Under the pieces are notes generated by a model, which ran no database searches, was not told the origin of the DNA, and saw only the letters and a program-made list of their open reading frames with translations. 64,000 nt of DNA from assembly GCA_029204225.1 (NCBI GenBank), contig CM055094.1, positions 26,796,541 to 26,860,540 of the forward strand, read 5' to 3'. Numbering within the stretch: position 1 is the stretch's first letter; every line of letters begins with the position of its first letter. A program made the translations under genes and the position numbers. This DNA is from Diphasiastrum complanatum. Taxonomy: Eukaryota; Streptophyta; Lycopodiopsida; Lycopodiales; Lycopodiaceae. Positions 19,003 to 32,477 of this stretch are shown here, one piece after another.

Positions 19003-22000
19003 AGCTGTAAGTGCAATGACTGTCTTAAACGTTCATTGATATTGAGTAACCAGTCTTATTTGTTTCTTATCTTCCAAATAAGGCCCCAGGCTTCTCAGGC
19101 ATTAATTTGTAAGGCACCAATATTGAGCTTGTGCCATCATGTGCATCATCATCTTGTTGCGTGATAGCTGATATATTTTGATCTTTGTTTGGAAATATAG
19201 TAGAGGAAGAACCAAATATAGGCCTAGTGCATGAGCTACCTAGCTCATTAGGTTCTCATAATATAGAACATTTTTGGTGTATGAGTATATTTCGAAGTTC
19301 ATAGTATGCATTTTTTTCTTTAAACACTGCAGTTTCTTTCCAAAATTTGATAATTTCCATAGCATCTGCTTCAAAATTTCACAATGAACTGGAGATATAA
19401 AGTGCAACCCAAATTTGCATAAAGTACTCCATACATTTGTGCAACATTACAGTTGAGATTTATAGTCCATGAATTGAATTCATTAAACTTTACATTTCAG
19501 CAAGAATAACGCACTAGAAAATTCCTCAAATCAAACTATTCTCTTTGTGCCCCTTTCTTATGAGCTCTATGTATAAGCATTTATTCTATAATGGGTAGCG
19601 TGGAAGGTTGTATACTACACCTCTGAACCTTATCAAGTACATTCGTTGTGTGTTTGCAAATGTTGACATGTCTCAGGCATTTAGGTTTTTGTCTGTGAGA
19701 ATCCATATTATAGCCTGCATGGGGTCCTTGCCTGTGTTCATGAAGTATTGTAGATAGGAGGCTGCTTTCAATGCAGCCGTTAGTCTTTGTCGCCACATGA
19801 TGCAGGTAAAGGAAGAGGACCTTCCAGTCTAATGCATAAATTGTTTGCATTTTGCCTAGTCATTTGCAAGTTTAGCAAGTTGCTGTTTGTATTGAAAGCA
19901 TCAACATAGGCATGAAAAGTTGCCTAAATTGGCTCTTCAAGGATATCTGAAAGACTGTGTAGTTGCATACATGACTCTGTGCAGGTGTAAGCAGAATTTC
20001 TCTCAAGTAGGGCCTACTAACATTTTCAGGTATCTATCTAAAATAGTAGGTATGCCTACTACCTGATTTGTAGATTCCTTTTTCATAGAGAAAATCATGC
20101 AATCGCAAAGTCTGTTTTTGCATCCACTTATATCATACCACTTATATCATAGCCTGAGGTTGTCGGTGGCGACAGCAGGGAGGGAGGGTGGGTTTTGATG
20201 AATGTGTCAAAAATTGATCAGTATTTCTTTCAAAAGACCTAACATTGCAGGGGTGGCCATGCAGTAGAATAATGTGATTTCTACTATAAAGCAAACTTCA
20301 CGTGCATGAAACTTAGGTTCTTTACGGAGGTAGCTTCGAACCCACTTAAAGGCTCACTATCTTGTATTTGAATCTCAATACAGATAAAGTTAATGAAGAT
20401 AATTAATAATTGTGAGGAGGAACCTTATAAAAGGCAATAGGAGTTACATCTCATTTATTGGTAAGCGAAGAACCACTCAGTATGGAAGGAGAAGTTAAAT
20501 ATGTAGACGCACAATAGTTGCACAACTTACTTGAGTTGTGCATCGAGTGTAAGGACAGCAATGGTTGATTGTGACGGAGTTCTAAACAATCTTCAAAAAA
20601 CCATCACTTGCCAACTTGATCAAAACTTCGCATCAAAAATGCAATGACATGTACATAGTATGCATACTGGTAGTTCGCTGTAGTATACAGTCAACAAAAA
20701 TTGTCTTAAATAGTTGTCAAAAATCATTTCCTATAAATACTTGCCTGAGATACTTCTACATCACACAAACCGAGTCCAAAAGTACAGAAAAGATTGCATG
20801 TTCTCTTCAACAAAAACATGAAAAGACTATGAGTACAGCATGTGCATACAAAATTTGTGTCAAAGTATCAAGCCCATCTGTTACCCAATAATGAAGTATT
20901 GACATCAAATTGATTGCCGTTTGCAGCTCATTATGCATTTGCAAATTCAATAGCTCTATTTTGTCTTGTGTCAATGTGGTTAACATCACCACTTTGTAGC
21001 CATTTTTGGATAGTTGCATGGAAAACATGCAATGTGGCATTTTCTTAAACAAGATATTTGTATTTGTTAAAATTGTCCACTACATAATCTGACTTGCACA
21101 GTTAAAGAAACAAAAAGTAACCTTTACCAAAAGATAAATTATGTGATGCACTTTGCGAACAAAGGACAAAAGTGTCACTACCAACTAAAAGTTGTTAGGG
21201 AATGCTTACATTGATCCATTATCAATATTTGTCTAAGAAAATGTTTGTTTGATATTAATTTGCTACATGGACATACTTTAATTATCAACAATTGACAATA
21301 AAAAAAAAACTTCTTTGCCTAATTTTCAATAAGTGAAAGTAGAAAAATACTAAAGTTGAAGTGTTGAGTGCCATTGACAGAAATGTATGAATATTTATGG
21401 ATTGCTTGATGATGCAAGTAGAGGGTGGGAATTCAAGACTTCAAGCTCTATTTGAAGTTTATCGTTATAAATTTCAAAAAAAAAGTATATTATTGTCATC
21501 TATCATAGCTAGTGGACAGTGATGATGGTGGTGGAGTCCAACAACAAAGGAAGAGCCACTTTAATAAGCAAGAGGGTGATGGAGACAACCATGGATTGCA
21601 ATATGTAGATTTCTTTGAACAATAGTTCCACCTACTTTGGAGTTGTCTCATGAGACACTCTATCAAAAATGAATTTTGAAAGCTCCTTGTCTTTACCACA
21701 ATCATTTGTAAGAACTACATTTTCCAACCTCCCTCACGTTTTAGTCCTTTCTCATGCAACATACCTCTCTTCAATCTATTATTAACATTGTCATTCCGCT
21801 CCACTAATATCTCATGTATTTTACTCCCTATTGCCAAATTTCAAAATTCTTGTCTCTCATTCTATCGCTACCCTCTACTCCAATCTCAAAAACAATCTTG
21901 CTTTGGCGATTGAATATTATACTACATGTGATGTCGGGCGAAACTAACAATGTAGGAGTCTCTATTAGCATGACAAACGCAGTCTTGGTTCAAATATCTC

Positions 22001-22270
22001 CTCAATGATATGCCTATAGGTTATTAACAAAAAATGGTTAGATCACACATGGATTTTGGGTGTGGCATTTAAATCTTGATAGGTACTTTTGTAACGGTTG
22101 AGACTAATGTTGTAGGAATTATCATGGGCACGGAGAAAGTGGTCTAGAAACATGTTCACTAATTTCAACTCAACTATTTGGGTGGCTAAAATAGTTTGTG
22201 ATTATGAGACCATGCTGGCACCAAAAAAATTGCCCCCTCATCAATACAAAAGGTATTTAGTGGATTCAGA
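19003..22270. other. VPS50 3' flank, no gene recognised
   Basis: The first few hundred bases probably hold the VPS50 3'UTR. The rest is AT-rich (many runs of A and T) and shows no recognisable protein, tRNA or transposon domain. Short open frames at 19581-19850, 20616-20891 and 20807-21052 have no motif support. Confidence 0.4.
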
Positions 22271-22787
22271 ATGGATTTGACATACCCGACTTGGTGTCCT
22301 ATCTGTTCGCAGAATCGCATTGCTAATCAGTGTCTCCAACTGAAAACTCATCTCCCACTAGCACCCAGACCTATGTATCAGCATTACCGCACAACAACCC
22401 ATGCCACCACTAGGAGTTTATCAACCACAACCAACTGCATCCAATCAATTCCAACTACGCCAGCAGTTTGTCATTAATTAACCCGTTTCACAACCAGCTG
22501 TGCATTTTTTTGATCCAAATTTCATAGATCCAACAACTTATTTTGTGGACGCCACTACTCCACCAGGATACTCCTATGAAGTGGTGGTATATTATTCGTA
22601 TGCCCCAATCTACGATCCAAACCAAGTTGTGTTTACGACGCAACTATTTCCCGTAATACACGGGTGCTTTATCTGTGCAGGTAAACATCCTAATATTCGC
22701 TGCCTAGACAAACTTCGTTTTCCACCAGCTTGTGAAAATTGTGGCATTGACCACCATGTTAAGGATTGCCCTTCAGGCTTGTGCTGA
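22271..22787 (+). pseudogene. Gag-like fragment with zinc knuckles
   Basis: Two open frames separated by stops contain three closely placed cysteine knuckles: CPICSQNRIANQC (22295 region), CFICAGKHPNIRC (22670 region) and CENCGIDHHVKDC (22736 region). The last two have the spacing CX2CX3HX4C, one residue shorter than the retroviral CX2CX4HX4C. The intervening sequence is Pro/Tyr/Thr-rich. This suggests the nucleocapsid end of a retrotransposon gag that lies upstream of, and is not part of, the LTR element starting at 23090. Confidence 0.5.
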
Positions 22788-23089
22788 CACAGTTGTGCTA
22801 CTGGGAAATTTATTGATTGACGTTTGTTATGTGAGTCTGAATATGTGTTTGTAAGTCCGTAACCTATGTCGTTTTGTGATCGTGTTCTTTTAGTTTGCTC
22901 ATCTTTTTACTTTTCTTTTTACACCCTTTTACGTTATGTTTTTGTTTTTTTGCATGTCCGTCAGTCAAAGAATCTTTAAAGTACTCAAGCGTAACTTTCA
23001 GCTTCTATTCCAAAATATTCAATTGTTGTACAGAGTCAGAAAGATCACACAACAACAATACCTTGTGCACGGCCATTATCACCATACTT

Positions 23090-23586
23090 TGTCATGCACA
23101 TGACTGGTCTCGGGTAGCGTGTCTACGCTAGGGACCAGTAGATCGACAACCCATAAGTTAATTGTGACTATAAGGGAATTGGGGCCCTTATGTGTACATG
23201 GTCATAATTAATGTTTGTAGGCCTAAACACTTGATGGTGGATTGGTATGGGTCTATTTGTGAGTCATTGGGGAACTGGATGACGTGGCCCAGATAGGCTG
23301 CAGAGGTGTCCAGTGAGGTGTCACAATGCACTACTAGTGGTGCATGGGCCTTGGAAGGTATAAGAATACCTATTGGGCTCTCACTAGTGTATGCTTGATA
23401 GCATGACTGGTGGCAGGATGCTACTGGTGTGATGCCTCATTTCTCTCTGAGTGATTGATCCATAGCTCAGGGGCTAGATCCATTCGATCTAGGTTTGGTT
23501 GGGTTGGTTTGTCCACCATCAGGTTCCTTTGTGTTGCTTGTGATTGGCATGCTTAGAATAGGATCCTTGGATTGAGGACTTTATAT
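23090..23586 (+). repeat. 5' LTR of family A
   Basis: It begins TGTCATGCACATGACTGGTC. Bases 23090-23280 match 27671-27861 closely, and 23290-23586 match the complement of 31326-31643. The end is placed just before the primer site, in GAGGACTTTATA. Confidence 0.8.
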
Positions 23587-23599
23587 TGGTATCAGAGCC
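23587..23599 (+). promoter_or_regulatory. Primer binding site, tRNA-Met type
   Basis: TGGTATCAGAGCC is complementary to the 3' end of plant initiator tRNA-Met, the usual primer for minus-strand synthesis. It directly follows the LTR. Confidence 0.8.
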
Positions 23600-24737
23600 A
23601 ATTCTAAGCGCGTTTTGCCTTTGATTTGTGTTTATGAAGAAATCTCAAATTGTGAGAATTTTTTCGTTGTGTGATATGGAATCTCGACACTTTTTCGAGA
23701 ATTCAATGGAGTATGCAACGAAGTGGTGAAATTGCGGATTATTCTTCCCGTGGATTTCCTTATTTGAAGTGTAATCGGTCGTGTGGTAAGTGCACTACCA
23801 GGTATACAATCGGTTCGATTTTTAGATGCTTCATATTGGTTTTCAGGAAGTAAATTTTCGATTTTCAATTCATTTATGTTGCCGTTTACTTCATTAGGGA
23901 CACTTTTCCATTAGCAACAAGATCAATAAGAGGGAATGATGATTTTTACGGCTTTTTGTTCATTACACAGTGATTTAGGTGGTTTTGTTGGTTGTCTTTT
24001 GCTTTTTATTGAGCTAGTTTTGGCTTGAATCAGAGAAAAAACAGAAAAAAAAAAAAAAGCACAAAAAAGACTAATCACTAGTTGTGAGTGTTGGTGGTTT
24101 TTTACAGGGTTTCCAGGGTGGTTTCTTTTGGAGTTACTGGTTCATGCTGTACTTTCCACAAACTAACAGTTTTTTGCAGGTTAGTGCAAGCCAGTAAGCC
24201 CATTCTTTGAATGGTATGGATTACAGGAGCGCCTATCTTGTGGTTAAGGAAAGGCAATCTGCAAATTTTAGTTTTTGAGAAAATTTGGACAACATCTACC
24301 CTGTTTTTCAGCCATAAAGAAATCTAGGATCTGTAAACGATATGTGCTTTTGCTTTGGTGAAAGTATTGCAACTGAAAATGCATACTATTTGCACCTAAC
24401 TCCACTGAATGACAGTAAGAAGGGTAAATAGCTTCAAAAGGAAGCTAGTACAAGTCTTGAGCTCTAATTTTTTTTCACAAAGAGGATGCTTAGGCTTGTG
24501 ACAAAGCAAAGCACAAGTAAAAGCGCTCTTGAAGCATGATGAATCTACAGTAATAGTTGTGGAAAGGTGTCAAACGCTTTAAGTATGAGCAAAAACTGAG
24601 ATAAGTTTTGTTTTATGTAAATGCAACAAGAAACAGCTGTTTATCGGGCCATAAAACGCCCTCCCCGACGCACTATTAAACCACCAGGACCTGCAACACA
24701 CAAAAAAAAAAAAACTGATGTGAGGACGAGCAGGCGC

Positions 24738-24778
<41 letters not shown>

Positions 24779-27060
24779 GGTGTTCAGGCTGCTCGGGCCT
24801 CTCATCTTTCTGGTTGCGAGCAGCAGAAGGTCGTAGGGAAAAAGAATGAGCGAAAGGGGGGGGGGGGGGCTGTGAACTTTTAGTTTTAACTTTAGATTTT
24901 CTTGTAGTTAAATTTAAGTGGGTGCCTGGGTTGGTAGAAAAGGGGAGGGGTTACCTGGAGATTGCTAGAAGTTTTTTCTTTTTCCATAGTTTTTTTATAG
25001 TCATTAAAGACTGTAATTTTAAAAATGCAGTTAAAGTGATAGTGAAATCGTAAGGGCTTAATAATTGCGTGAATTAGATTTTAAGGCATACAATGGTTTT
25101 TTTTTTCGCAAATTTATTGCACAGGATCCAGTTTGCAAAATCATTGGTATAAACTAGATAGCAAAGTAGCGTCCGTTAAAAAAAACTACGTTTTTTAGGA
25201 CATTGCTTTATCGGAAAGTTTATATCCAAAATGACTGCAACTAAATGTGAGATTTCAATTTTCATATGCAAATGGATGAATAAAATTTGGGTTAGGGGTG
25301 GCAAATGAAAATTCGCCCGGCATCACTCGACTGTGATGGCCCCCTAAAATATTAAACACATGGTTGCAAATTGTAGACCACAGTGTGTTGGAATTTCATT
25401 TTGGCAATAAACAGAAAAAACCCAATGCAAAATCTATTCGATAATTAGCCATTGTGATATATAGCTTGGGCTAACAACCAAAAAACTTTCCGACGATTTA
25501 TAGCCCCGAAGTTGTTCAAGACTGGATAAATCATTGGTAGCAATATATTCTTTTGAGTAGTCTTCAGTTGAGATTTTGGATGTGAAATAGCACTCTTTGA
25601 GAAATATTCTCTCTTAGGGATAACCAAGTTACAGGATTCTCGGTTATGAAAGTGTTGTGTACCTATCAGAAGTTATCTATAGAGATATGATATGTAGTGA
25701 ATCTTTGTGGGATCATTAAAACCTTTTGTACACACAATAATCCTGTGGATCTACAAAGTATTCCTTGAACTTAGTTTATTTGCATGCATAAACTAGTTGT
25801 TGGTACATAGGCATATTGATGAGAGTTGTGTTTGAAACAATTTCTCGTTGGGTTATAGTAATTTCTCATTGAGAATTGTTTATTAATCTAGGATTGATTT
25901 AGAATCAGATTAAATGTGGTGTTTTGGTACCACACTTAGACATTTAAATATTTTCTAAATCTGATACAACTAACCGAGTCAGGAGCGTTACTTCTGAGTT
26001 AGTTATGGTCAATCAACAATAAAAATCTTACTTATGGATATTATTGTTGAAATGTATTGCTTATAAGTCACAACATTTATGAGTCATTTTGGATTCATTT
26101 ACAGATGGGTGTGCATAGAATACAAAAAAACTTTTGGACTTATCTTTTCCCATTCAGAAAGGATGGAATGCTATCCCGGAAGACTCAAAAGAGTTGGATA
26201 ATTGCTTGACAAAAGTTAGAACTTCTCGTAATGAGGTTCCGGTAAATCTTAAGTTATTCTAGATTCGAACTTAAGAGGAAAATCTAGACGTATTCTAGAT
26301 TGGAACCCTAACTTTGGAATGAGACTTTGTGCCATGTTTAAAGTAAGGGCGTTTTTTAAATTACAATCCTTATATTAGCACCATGTGTGAGTTGTAAAAG
26401 TCTGGAACTTTCCAGATGGAAAGGACTTTGTGAAGAACTCATGTGTCTTTTAAGAATTGTAATGCATTCTCATGATGTACTCTTATGATATGGTATGGTT
26501 TCAGGAATCTGGAGAGTTGGAATTGTTGAATCTTAACTCAGATTCTAGGATATACCTAATCCATAAGAAAGGATTGTAATTGGTAGATTACCCCGGATGA
26601 ATAAACAAGATAGTGGAATTTTGGTAATGACTGGCCATCTTACCAAATCGACTATGTTTATTTGGATATCTGTTTTGGCTTTACGGATTACCAAAGTGAC
26701 ATTATGAGCATTCGCGATTCGAAGTTCACTATTCACTTTTGGTGGCCTTATTTGCTAAACTTGAGATGACTCTGAACTTAAAGTTCTTCTAATCATTGGT
26801 AGTTGCCTTCTTTTATTGAGTATAGGACAAGAATCCGATGAATTATGATTGACAAATTATAGTTCAGATTCTAGTTATACTTGATTGTTTAAAAGAAGGA
26901 TTACCTGGGTGATCAGAAGATCAGTTAAGATATATATTCATATTTTCTTAGCAATCTCCTCGGAGAGGAAGTTATCCCTGATGGAGATTGAGCTATAGTA
27001 AGCATTTGGCTACCGGTTATAGCCCGTGTGTGCTTACGTATAGTTTGTTACCTATATCAC
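23600..27060. other. Interior of family A element, largely unrecognisable
   Basis: There is no readable gag, protease or RT. Notable content: a GC-rich patch with a (CT)18 tract at 24741-24776, a 14-base G run near 24857-24870, and long AT-rich stretches. Other insertions may be hidden here. Confidence 0.4.
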
Positions 27061-27099
27061 CCAATGCGGTAGATACTCGGACGTTCAAGTTTCAGAAAG

Positions 27100-27640
27100 T
27101 AGCGGATCTCCTACATGATATGTAGGAAATGCTACGGATTGCACGTGAGAATGTCTAGAGTACCCAGGATGGGGACCGACATTATGCAAGTCTGAAAAGA
27201 TCACCGAGAGACTTCCAAGTGGGGGATTGGGTATTTTTTGAGAATCTCGATGGATTCAAGTGTAATGCGTATAAGCTAGCATTACTGATCGTCCCCTAGA
27301 TATAGAGGATCGTTTAAGATCTTGAAAAAGATCAGAGCTTTAGCTTACCAATCGGAACTCCCGGATGGATCTCAAGTGCATCCCGTATTTCATGTAAGCC
27401 GTCTCTGAAAGAGTCTACGTGAAGGAGAGCATCTTAGATCTGGAGATCGATTGGACCTATTGGATGAATCATCGGGTGTGTCTCCGCTTGAACCCGGAAA
27501 GATCTTGGATACAAGAACTAAACGATTGTGAAATCATATGGTTCCCAAGCATCTGGTTCGATGGAAGAGATGTACAGACGATGAGGATTCTTGGAAACAG
27601 GAAGGAAACTTAAGGATGAACCTTCCCAATTTTAAGTTTT
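27100..27640 (+). pseudogene. Ty3/gypsy integrase C-terminus with chromodomain-like tail
   Basis: The reading passes RHYASLKRSPRDFQVGDWVF, then a core ending VHPVFHVSRL, and then a segment VPKHLVRWKRCTDDEDSWKQ. The last part has the hydrophobic-LV.W.-D-SW pattern of a chromodomain. Several stops interrupt it. In chromoviruses this tail directs integration to marked chromatin. Confidence 0.65.
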
Positions 27641-27656
27641 GAGGACAAAACTTGAA

Positions 27657-27670
27657 TAAGGGGAGAAGAA
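27657..27670 (+). promoter_or_regulatory. Polypurine tract of family A
   Basis: ATAAGGGGAGAAGAA lies immediately before the 3' LTR start TGTCATG, where it would prime plus-strand synthesis. Confidence 0.7.
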
Positions 27671-27861
27671 TGTCATGCCCATGACTGGTCTCGGGTAGCA
27701 TGTCTACGCTAGGGACCGGTAGACCGACAACCCGTAAGTTAATTGTGACTATAAGGGAATTGGGGCCCTTATGTGTACATGGTCATAATTAATGGTTGTA
27801 GGCCTAAACACTTGATGGTGGATTGATATGGGTCTATCAATGAGTCATTGGGGAACTGGAT
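27671..27861 (+). repeat. 3' LTR of family A, truncated
   Basis: The first 191 bp of the LTR match 23090-23280 with few differences. It ends abruptly at GGAACTGGAT, and the remaining 300 bp are missing. Confidence 0.8.
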
Positions 27862-28779
27862 ATTACGAAGCAAAAGTATGAACCTTTGCATCTGATTTTA
27901 TCGCAAGCATTGTTCGAGAAATGAGGACTTGACTATGTTGGTCCTATTCATCCTGCAGCAAGAGGATCTCAAGCCCGATATATCATCGTAGCAACGGATT
28001 ATATGACCAAGCAGGTCGAGGCAAAAGCAGTTAGAGTTGTCGATGCTAAGTCTACGGCTAAGTTCCTTTATGAGCACATCATTGTTAGATTTGGATGTCC
28101 TATCAAGATCGTAAGTGACCGTGGGACACCTTCCTTAATGAAACAATAGTGTTTTTTGGAAGACTTTTTCGTTATACAACGGTTGAATACTCCGTATTAT
28201 CCGAGGGGTAATGGACAAGCTGAATCTTCCAATAAGATTCTCTAGAACATTATGACAAAAACGGTTGAAGAAAGTCATTCTGATCGGAACATAAACTTTA
28301 TGCAGCGTTATGGGCATTCAAAACCGCTTACAAAGTCAGTACTAATCAGACACCATTTCAACTGGTTTATGGTCAAGATTCAGTGATGCCGATTGAATTT
28401 TTAGTACCATCCTTACGTATAGCAGCAATGGAACGATTGGATGATTCAAAATCCTTACAAGTGTCATGAGGCTTTGCATAAACTATGTGAAACCAGATTG
28501 ATGGCAGTACATGCATTAGCAGCAGAGAAAGCTCGCCACAAGGCATGACACGATAGCCGCTTACACAAAAAATATATGAAGGAAGGAGATCTAGCATTGA
28601 TGTATAAAATCAAGCTGATCAAAGGAAAATTAAAGTTTATAGGTGAAGGACCATACAAAGTGAAAGAGATACTGTCCTACGGAGCAATTATTTTGCAACA
28701 CCTAGATGGAAACCGTTTTGACACCCTAGTGAATGGCAGTGGATTACACAAGTTTTGGCAGCTAGTTCAACCTGCATGA
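27862..28779 (+). pseudogene. Ty3/gypsy integrase of a second family
   Basis: The core reads GLDYVGPIHPAARGSQ (first Asp), VRFGCPIKIVSDRGTP (second Asp) and YYPRGNGQAESSNK (Glu), so all three catalytic positions are visible, though in shifted frames. TNQTPFQLVYGQDSVMP follows, and a C-terminal segment in an open frame at 28576-28779 (MKEGDLALMYKIKL, GPYKVKEILSYGA). The C-terminus type resembles non-chromodomain (Tat/Athila-like) plant gypsy elements. No LTR is identified for it. Confidence 0.7.
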
Positions 28780-29461
28780 TTGAACACCTTATCATTTTTA
28801 CTTATGTTGTTTTGCATTACTTGGTTGTGAAAATGCATGTTATATAACTTGCTTAAATTTAATTGATGATAATAGATGTGTTGTATATTTGTTATTTTAT
28901 AATCGACAGTTTTCAATTTATTGGTTCGTAAAAAACTATGTTTTCTTTGTAAATATGTTTGCTAATTTTTTATACTTTTCTGGAGATTGACTAACTTCTT
29001 CATGTATTTGTCAATTATGCGATGATTCAAAATTAGTATGAAGCAAAATTGAGCATATCATACTTTGGCAGAAAGCAAATGATAGCGATCTGCAGATTGA
29101 AATCAGCACAATCTCAAAAACAAGTCAAAATTTATTCTTTTCCTTTGCATTCACTAGAGATCATCCACCACCAACGACAATTATGATAAAAAAGAACATT
29201 AGTTGATCGACGCATAAAAAGAAATTTATGCCTTAATTGATGGGTGTATATTTCAAATGTAGCTACATTTCAAACTCTGTGGAAAAACATTTGCAATAAA
29301 ATCATTGATCTAATGATATGTTGTTCGATCTGCGAAAATGTCACATTTGTCAACCAAATATATGACATGAAAGCTAAGAATATAGGTCGAGCCATCCCAC
29401 CATATGCAATTGCCAACACATTTATGTAGGAGTATACATATGTTGATGACAAAAAAATGAG
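28780..29461. other. No gene recognised
   Basis: This is AT-rich sequence between the gypsy integrase end and the family B LTR. No motif is seen. Confidence 0.4.
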
Positions 29462-30332
29462 TGTTGGAAGTTTTTCTACTTTCTACGGTGGCTAGGTCTA
29501 ATGAAGAGTTCGTGCGTAGTATAGTGGTAGACCGGTCGTCCACCTTCTAAGTTCTACAAAGCTTAACAACTGTGAAATAAAAAACATAAATGAAAAGGGA
29601 ACACCAAGGCTTCCCAGCTGGTGCTCGGAATAGAAACTAATTAAGGTGTGGCTAAGGCAGTACCCAACTAGCCACTACTTGGAAGGTAAATAAACTTGCT
29701 AAGGCGGTACCCAACTAGCAAGGATCAACAATAAACTAGGCTTGCTAAGGCTTCCCAACTAGCAAACCGTAAACTAAACTCCTAAAGGGAAATGAAACAA
29801 TAAATTGCGGCTAACTAAATAATTAACAAATAAAGCATGCCACAATAATCCAATTAAAGGAGGCAAGAGGAGGCCCGAGCACCTTTCCAATGGGAACACA
29901 AAAAAATAGAATGATAATATCAAAGAGAGAGCAATTTAGCATAATCTCAGAGTGTTATTTTACAAGGGAAATGCCTCTCTTCTTATAACAAGAAGGGCCT
30001 TCCATAAGCTTCTACTAACTTATGGGATTAATTTCTAAAACTTGCAATTCTAAGACTTCTAAACTTCTCCACTTCTAACTTAGAAAGCCTAAGACTCTAA
30101 ACTTAGAACTCAAAATAACTTAGAATCTTTTATTTTCTAAGCTTAAGTTTCTAAGTTTAAGTTCTCTAAGTTAAGTTTTCTAACTTAGAAGTTTAGAATT
30201 TAATTAAGTTTCTACCCATGGACTTATAACACACATGCCATGGTAGGAGTGTATTAACAAGTACTCATAGTGGACTTACAATACACATGCCACAGTATTT
30301 TATTTTACTTTGATTTTGCTTTGTTGCTAACA
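29462..30332 (-). repeat. LTR of family B, copy 1 (3' LTR of a minus-strand element)
   Basis: On the minus strand it runs from TGTTAGCAA (30332) to CCAACA (29462). It is preceded, at higher coordinates, by a GAGGGGGATAA polypurine tract. It matches 33625-34415 along its length. It contains four tandem hairpins with a shared loop at 29602-29765 and a block of CTAAGTT/AACTTAG repeats at 30030-30200. Termini, tract and second copy together make an LTR identity strong. Confidence 0.75.
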
Positions 30333-31325
30333 TTATCCCCCTCGATTGGCAGTCCCACGCCAATGGTAATAGAAAGAACCCCGCTCCTTATGGTGTGGGA
30401 GGAGTCAAAGTCGGTGTCGCTTATGGAACTTTTTGTGAAGTGCTGCTCTGTAGGAGATGAAGCTTTGAAGAAGGATGAGCGTCTCCAGAGATTTGGCTCT
30501 TTGATGGTTTGTATTTCCAATTGCTCACGTTGATGATTCAATGGATGATGTACAAGAGCTTGGGTTGTTGAACAACACAAGGTGAGAATGAACGGTAATG
30601 AGATGAAGGTGAGGGTAAGAGGCAAGATGTGAGTCAGATATGGGTGGTGGTGGAGGTGGACGAATAGATCAAAGGTTTGTTGCTCATAGTTGTCTCTTGA
30701 AAACATAATGTTGGCAGAATTGTGATTGTCGTGGAATGGGTGTGGACAAGGGATGATAGGGATCTTGTGTGTCTTTTTATACATGTTCATAACCAATGCT
30801 CAATGTACAATTTTCCATTGTTTGCCGTTGAAAATGTCATTTGTCCTTGGGGTTGTGTATCTATAGTTCCATCACTGACGGATTCGGGATTTTCATCATT
30901 GTAACTTTTGAGCTTGTTGAAGTAGCTGGCATGGATATATAGCTGGAAAAGTGTGGATTTTGTATCGCTTACTTAAAACCAACTGCTTATTGAAGGTGGT
31001 TGTGGTTTTTTGTGAACATTCCATCTTGTTGGAAAGATGAACCTTTGTTGGATAATATTGGCAGCCAGATAATGTGCTCCATTGATTTCCAAATAGAACA
31101 TTTGTTGTAAAGTCCCTTAACTTTTTTTCTCCAACCTGTATGTTGTTTCTTGGGAGTTTACTCATGAAAAAAAATATTGCGTGGAAGCGTGTGTGAGTAA
31201 TCTCTGGCTTGTGTCTTCTGAGTAGTGATTTTTTCTCACATTTGAATTGTGCTTTGGGGTTGCACAACATCGCTTGTGAAGATAATTTGTGTTGGCCACA
31301 CACCGGTAGATAATATCTGATGGAG
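30333..31325 (-). mobile_element. Internal end of the family B element, copy 1
   Basis: It starts with the polypurine tract and a GTCCCAC.CCAAT phrase also present beside copy 2. The remainder, including an open minus-strand frame at 30796-30305, has no recognisable domain. It ends where a family A LTR fragment begins. Confidence 0.5.
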
Positions 31326-31643
31326 TATATAAAGTCCTCAATCCAAGAATCGTATTCTAAGCATGCCAATCACAAGCAACACAAGGGAACCTGATGGTGG
31401 ACAAACCAACCCAATCAAACCTAGATCGAATGGATCTAGCCCCCAAGCTATGGATCAATCACTCAGAGGAAAATGAGGCATCACACCAGCAACATCCTGC
31501 CACCAGTCATGCTATCAAGCATACACTAGTGAGAGCCCAATGTGAGAGCCCAATATGTATACTTTTACCTTCCAAGGCCCATGCACCACTAGTAGTGCAC
31601 TGTGACACCTCACTGGACACCTCTGCAGCCTATCTGGGCCACA
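31326..31643 (-). repeat. Family A LTR fragment, minus orientation
   Basis: The complement matches 23290-23586 of the family A 5' LTR, from GTGGCCCAGATAGG to GAGGACTTTATAT. It includes a short internal duplication of GAGAGCCCAAT. The first 190 bp of the LTR are missing. Confidence 0.8.
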
Positions 31644-32477
31644 AGAGCTTGGTTCCAATTGACAGTATCAGTTTGAGAGTCATAATGAACTCCCAAATTT
31701 TTTACATGTCGATCACAGATATGATCCGGTGTTGATGAATCATCACTGAAAAAATCTTGTGTTTCTGCTTTCTTCAAATCTTTAGTATTTTTGAGTCTTT
31801 CCTTTTAGATTTTTCGGGCTAGAATGACATATCGGATTAGGACGAATAATCAAACATGGACGAACTATCGGACCTCAGCTAATCAGGCATGAAGGTTTAA
31901 ATTGTCATGCTCCACCGCTGCCATGCAACGTTAACGAAGATGTAGTTCTAATCAAATATTCTAAACACACTTGATCTGATATATATGTTAGATCATCGTG
32001 GAAAGAGAGAGAGAGTTGAATATACACTTGAACGCAACACTCAAGAGTGAGGTGTGTATCAAGGGAACAATGTATTTCTAGCAGTAGCTAGTTCGTGAGA
32101 GAGAATGCATCTCTTGCACCGATGCACTGATTTGGGAAACAGATAGCGCTCAAAGAAATTGTTGATGTATACTCGATTTTGATAATACAGACAAGTTACA
32201 TTTTTTTTGCTCAATGTGTGCAATCTTTGAATGTTGTGATGCTTATTCAATTTATCAGTAGATATATTTCTATTGTCATTAGACATTACCTGTTGTTCAT
32301 AAATTCATTGTCAGATTAGCAGTAGCTATCCGATATTCAGAGGATGACTAATTGCGGTTTGAAGTAGTAGCTTTGTCCGACAGATCGGCTCCATTTGAGC
32401 TCAAGTTGGAATCATCACCTGAGCCAGAGTCGTTGGATTTCTTCAGTGGTTTCAGAACAACTAGAAGATTTCTTCAG

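Larger units (their letters stand above)
23090..27861 (+). mobile_element. LTR retrotransposon family A (Ty3/gypsy, chromodomain-like end), decayed
   Basis: The 5' LTR is 23090-23586, the primer site is at 23587, and the 3' LTR (27671-27861) is truncated. Only the end of the integrase and a chromodomain-like segment are recognisable inside. Most of gag and pol is absent or beyond recognition. The 3' LTR stops at GGAACTGGAT, where another gypsy integrase begins. Confidence 0.75.

Noticed and set aside
20310-20370. Possible second SINE (GTGGGTTCGAAGCT on the minus strand)
   Set aside because: It has a B-box-like word only, with no A box and no flanking duplication.
29510-29545. tRNA A-box-like TAGTATAGTGGTAGACC in the family B LTR
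   Set aside because: No B box follows at the right distance, and the second LTR copy lacks the match.
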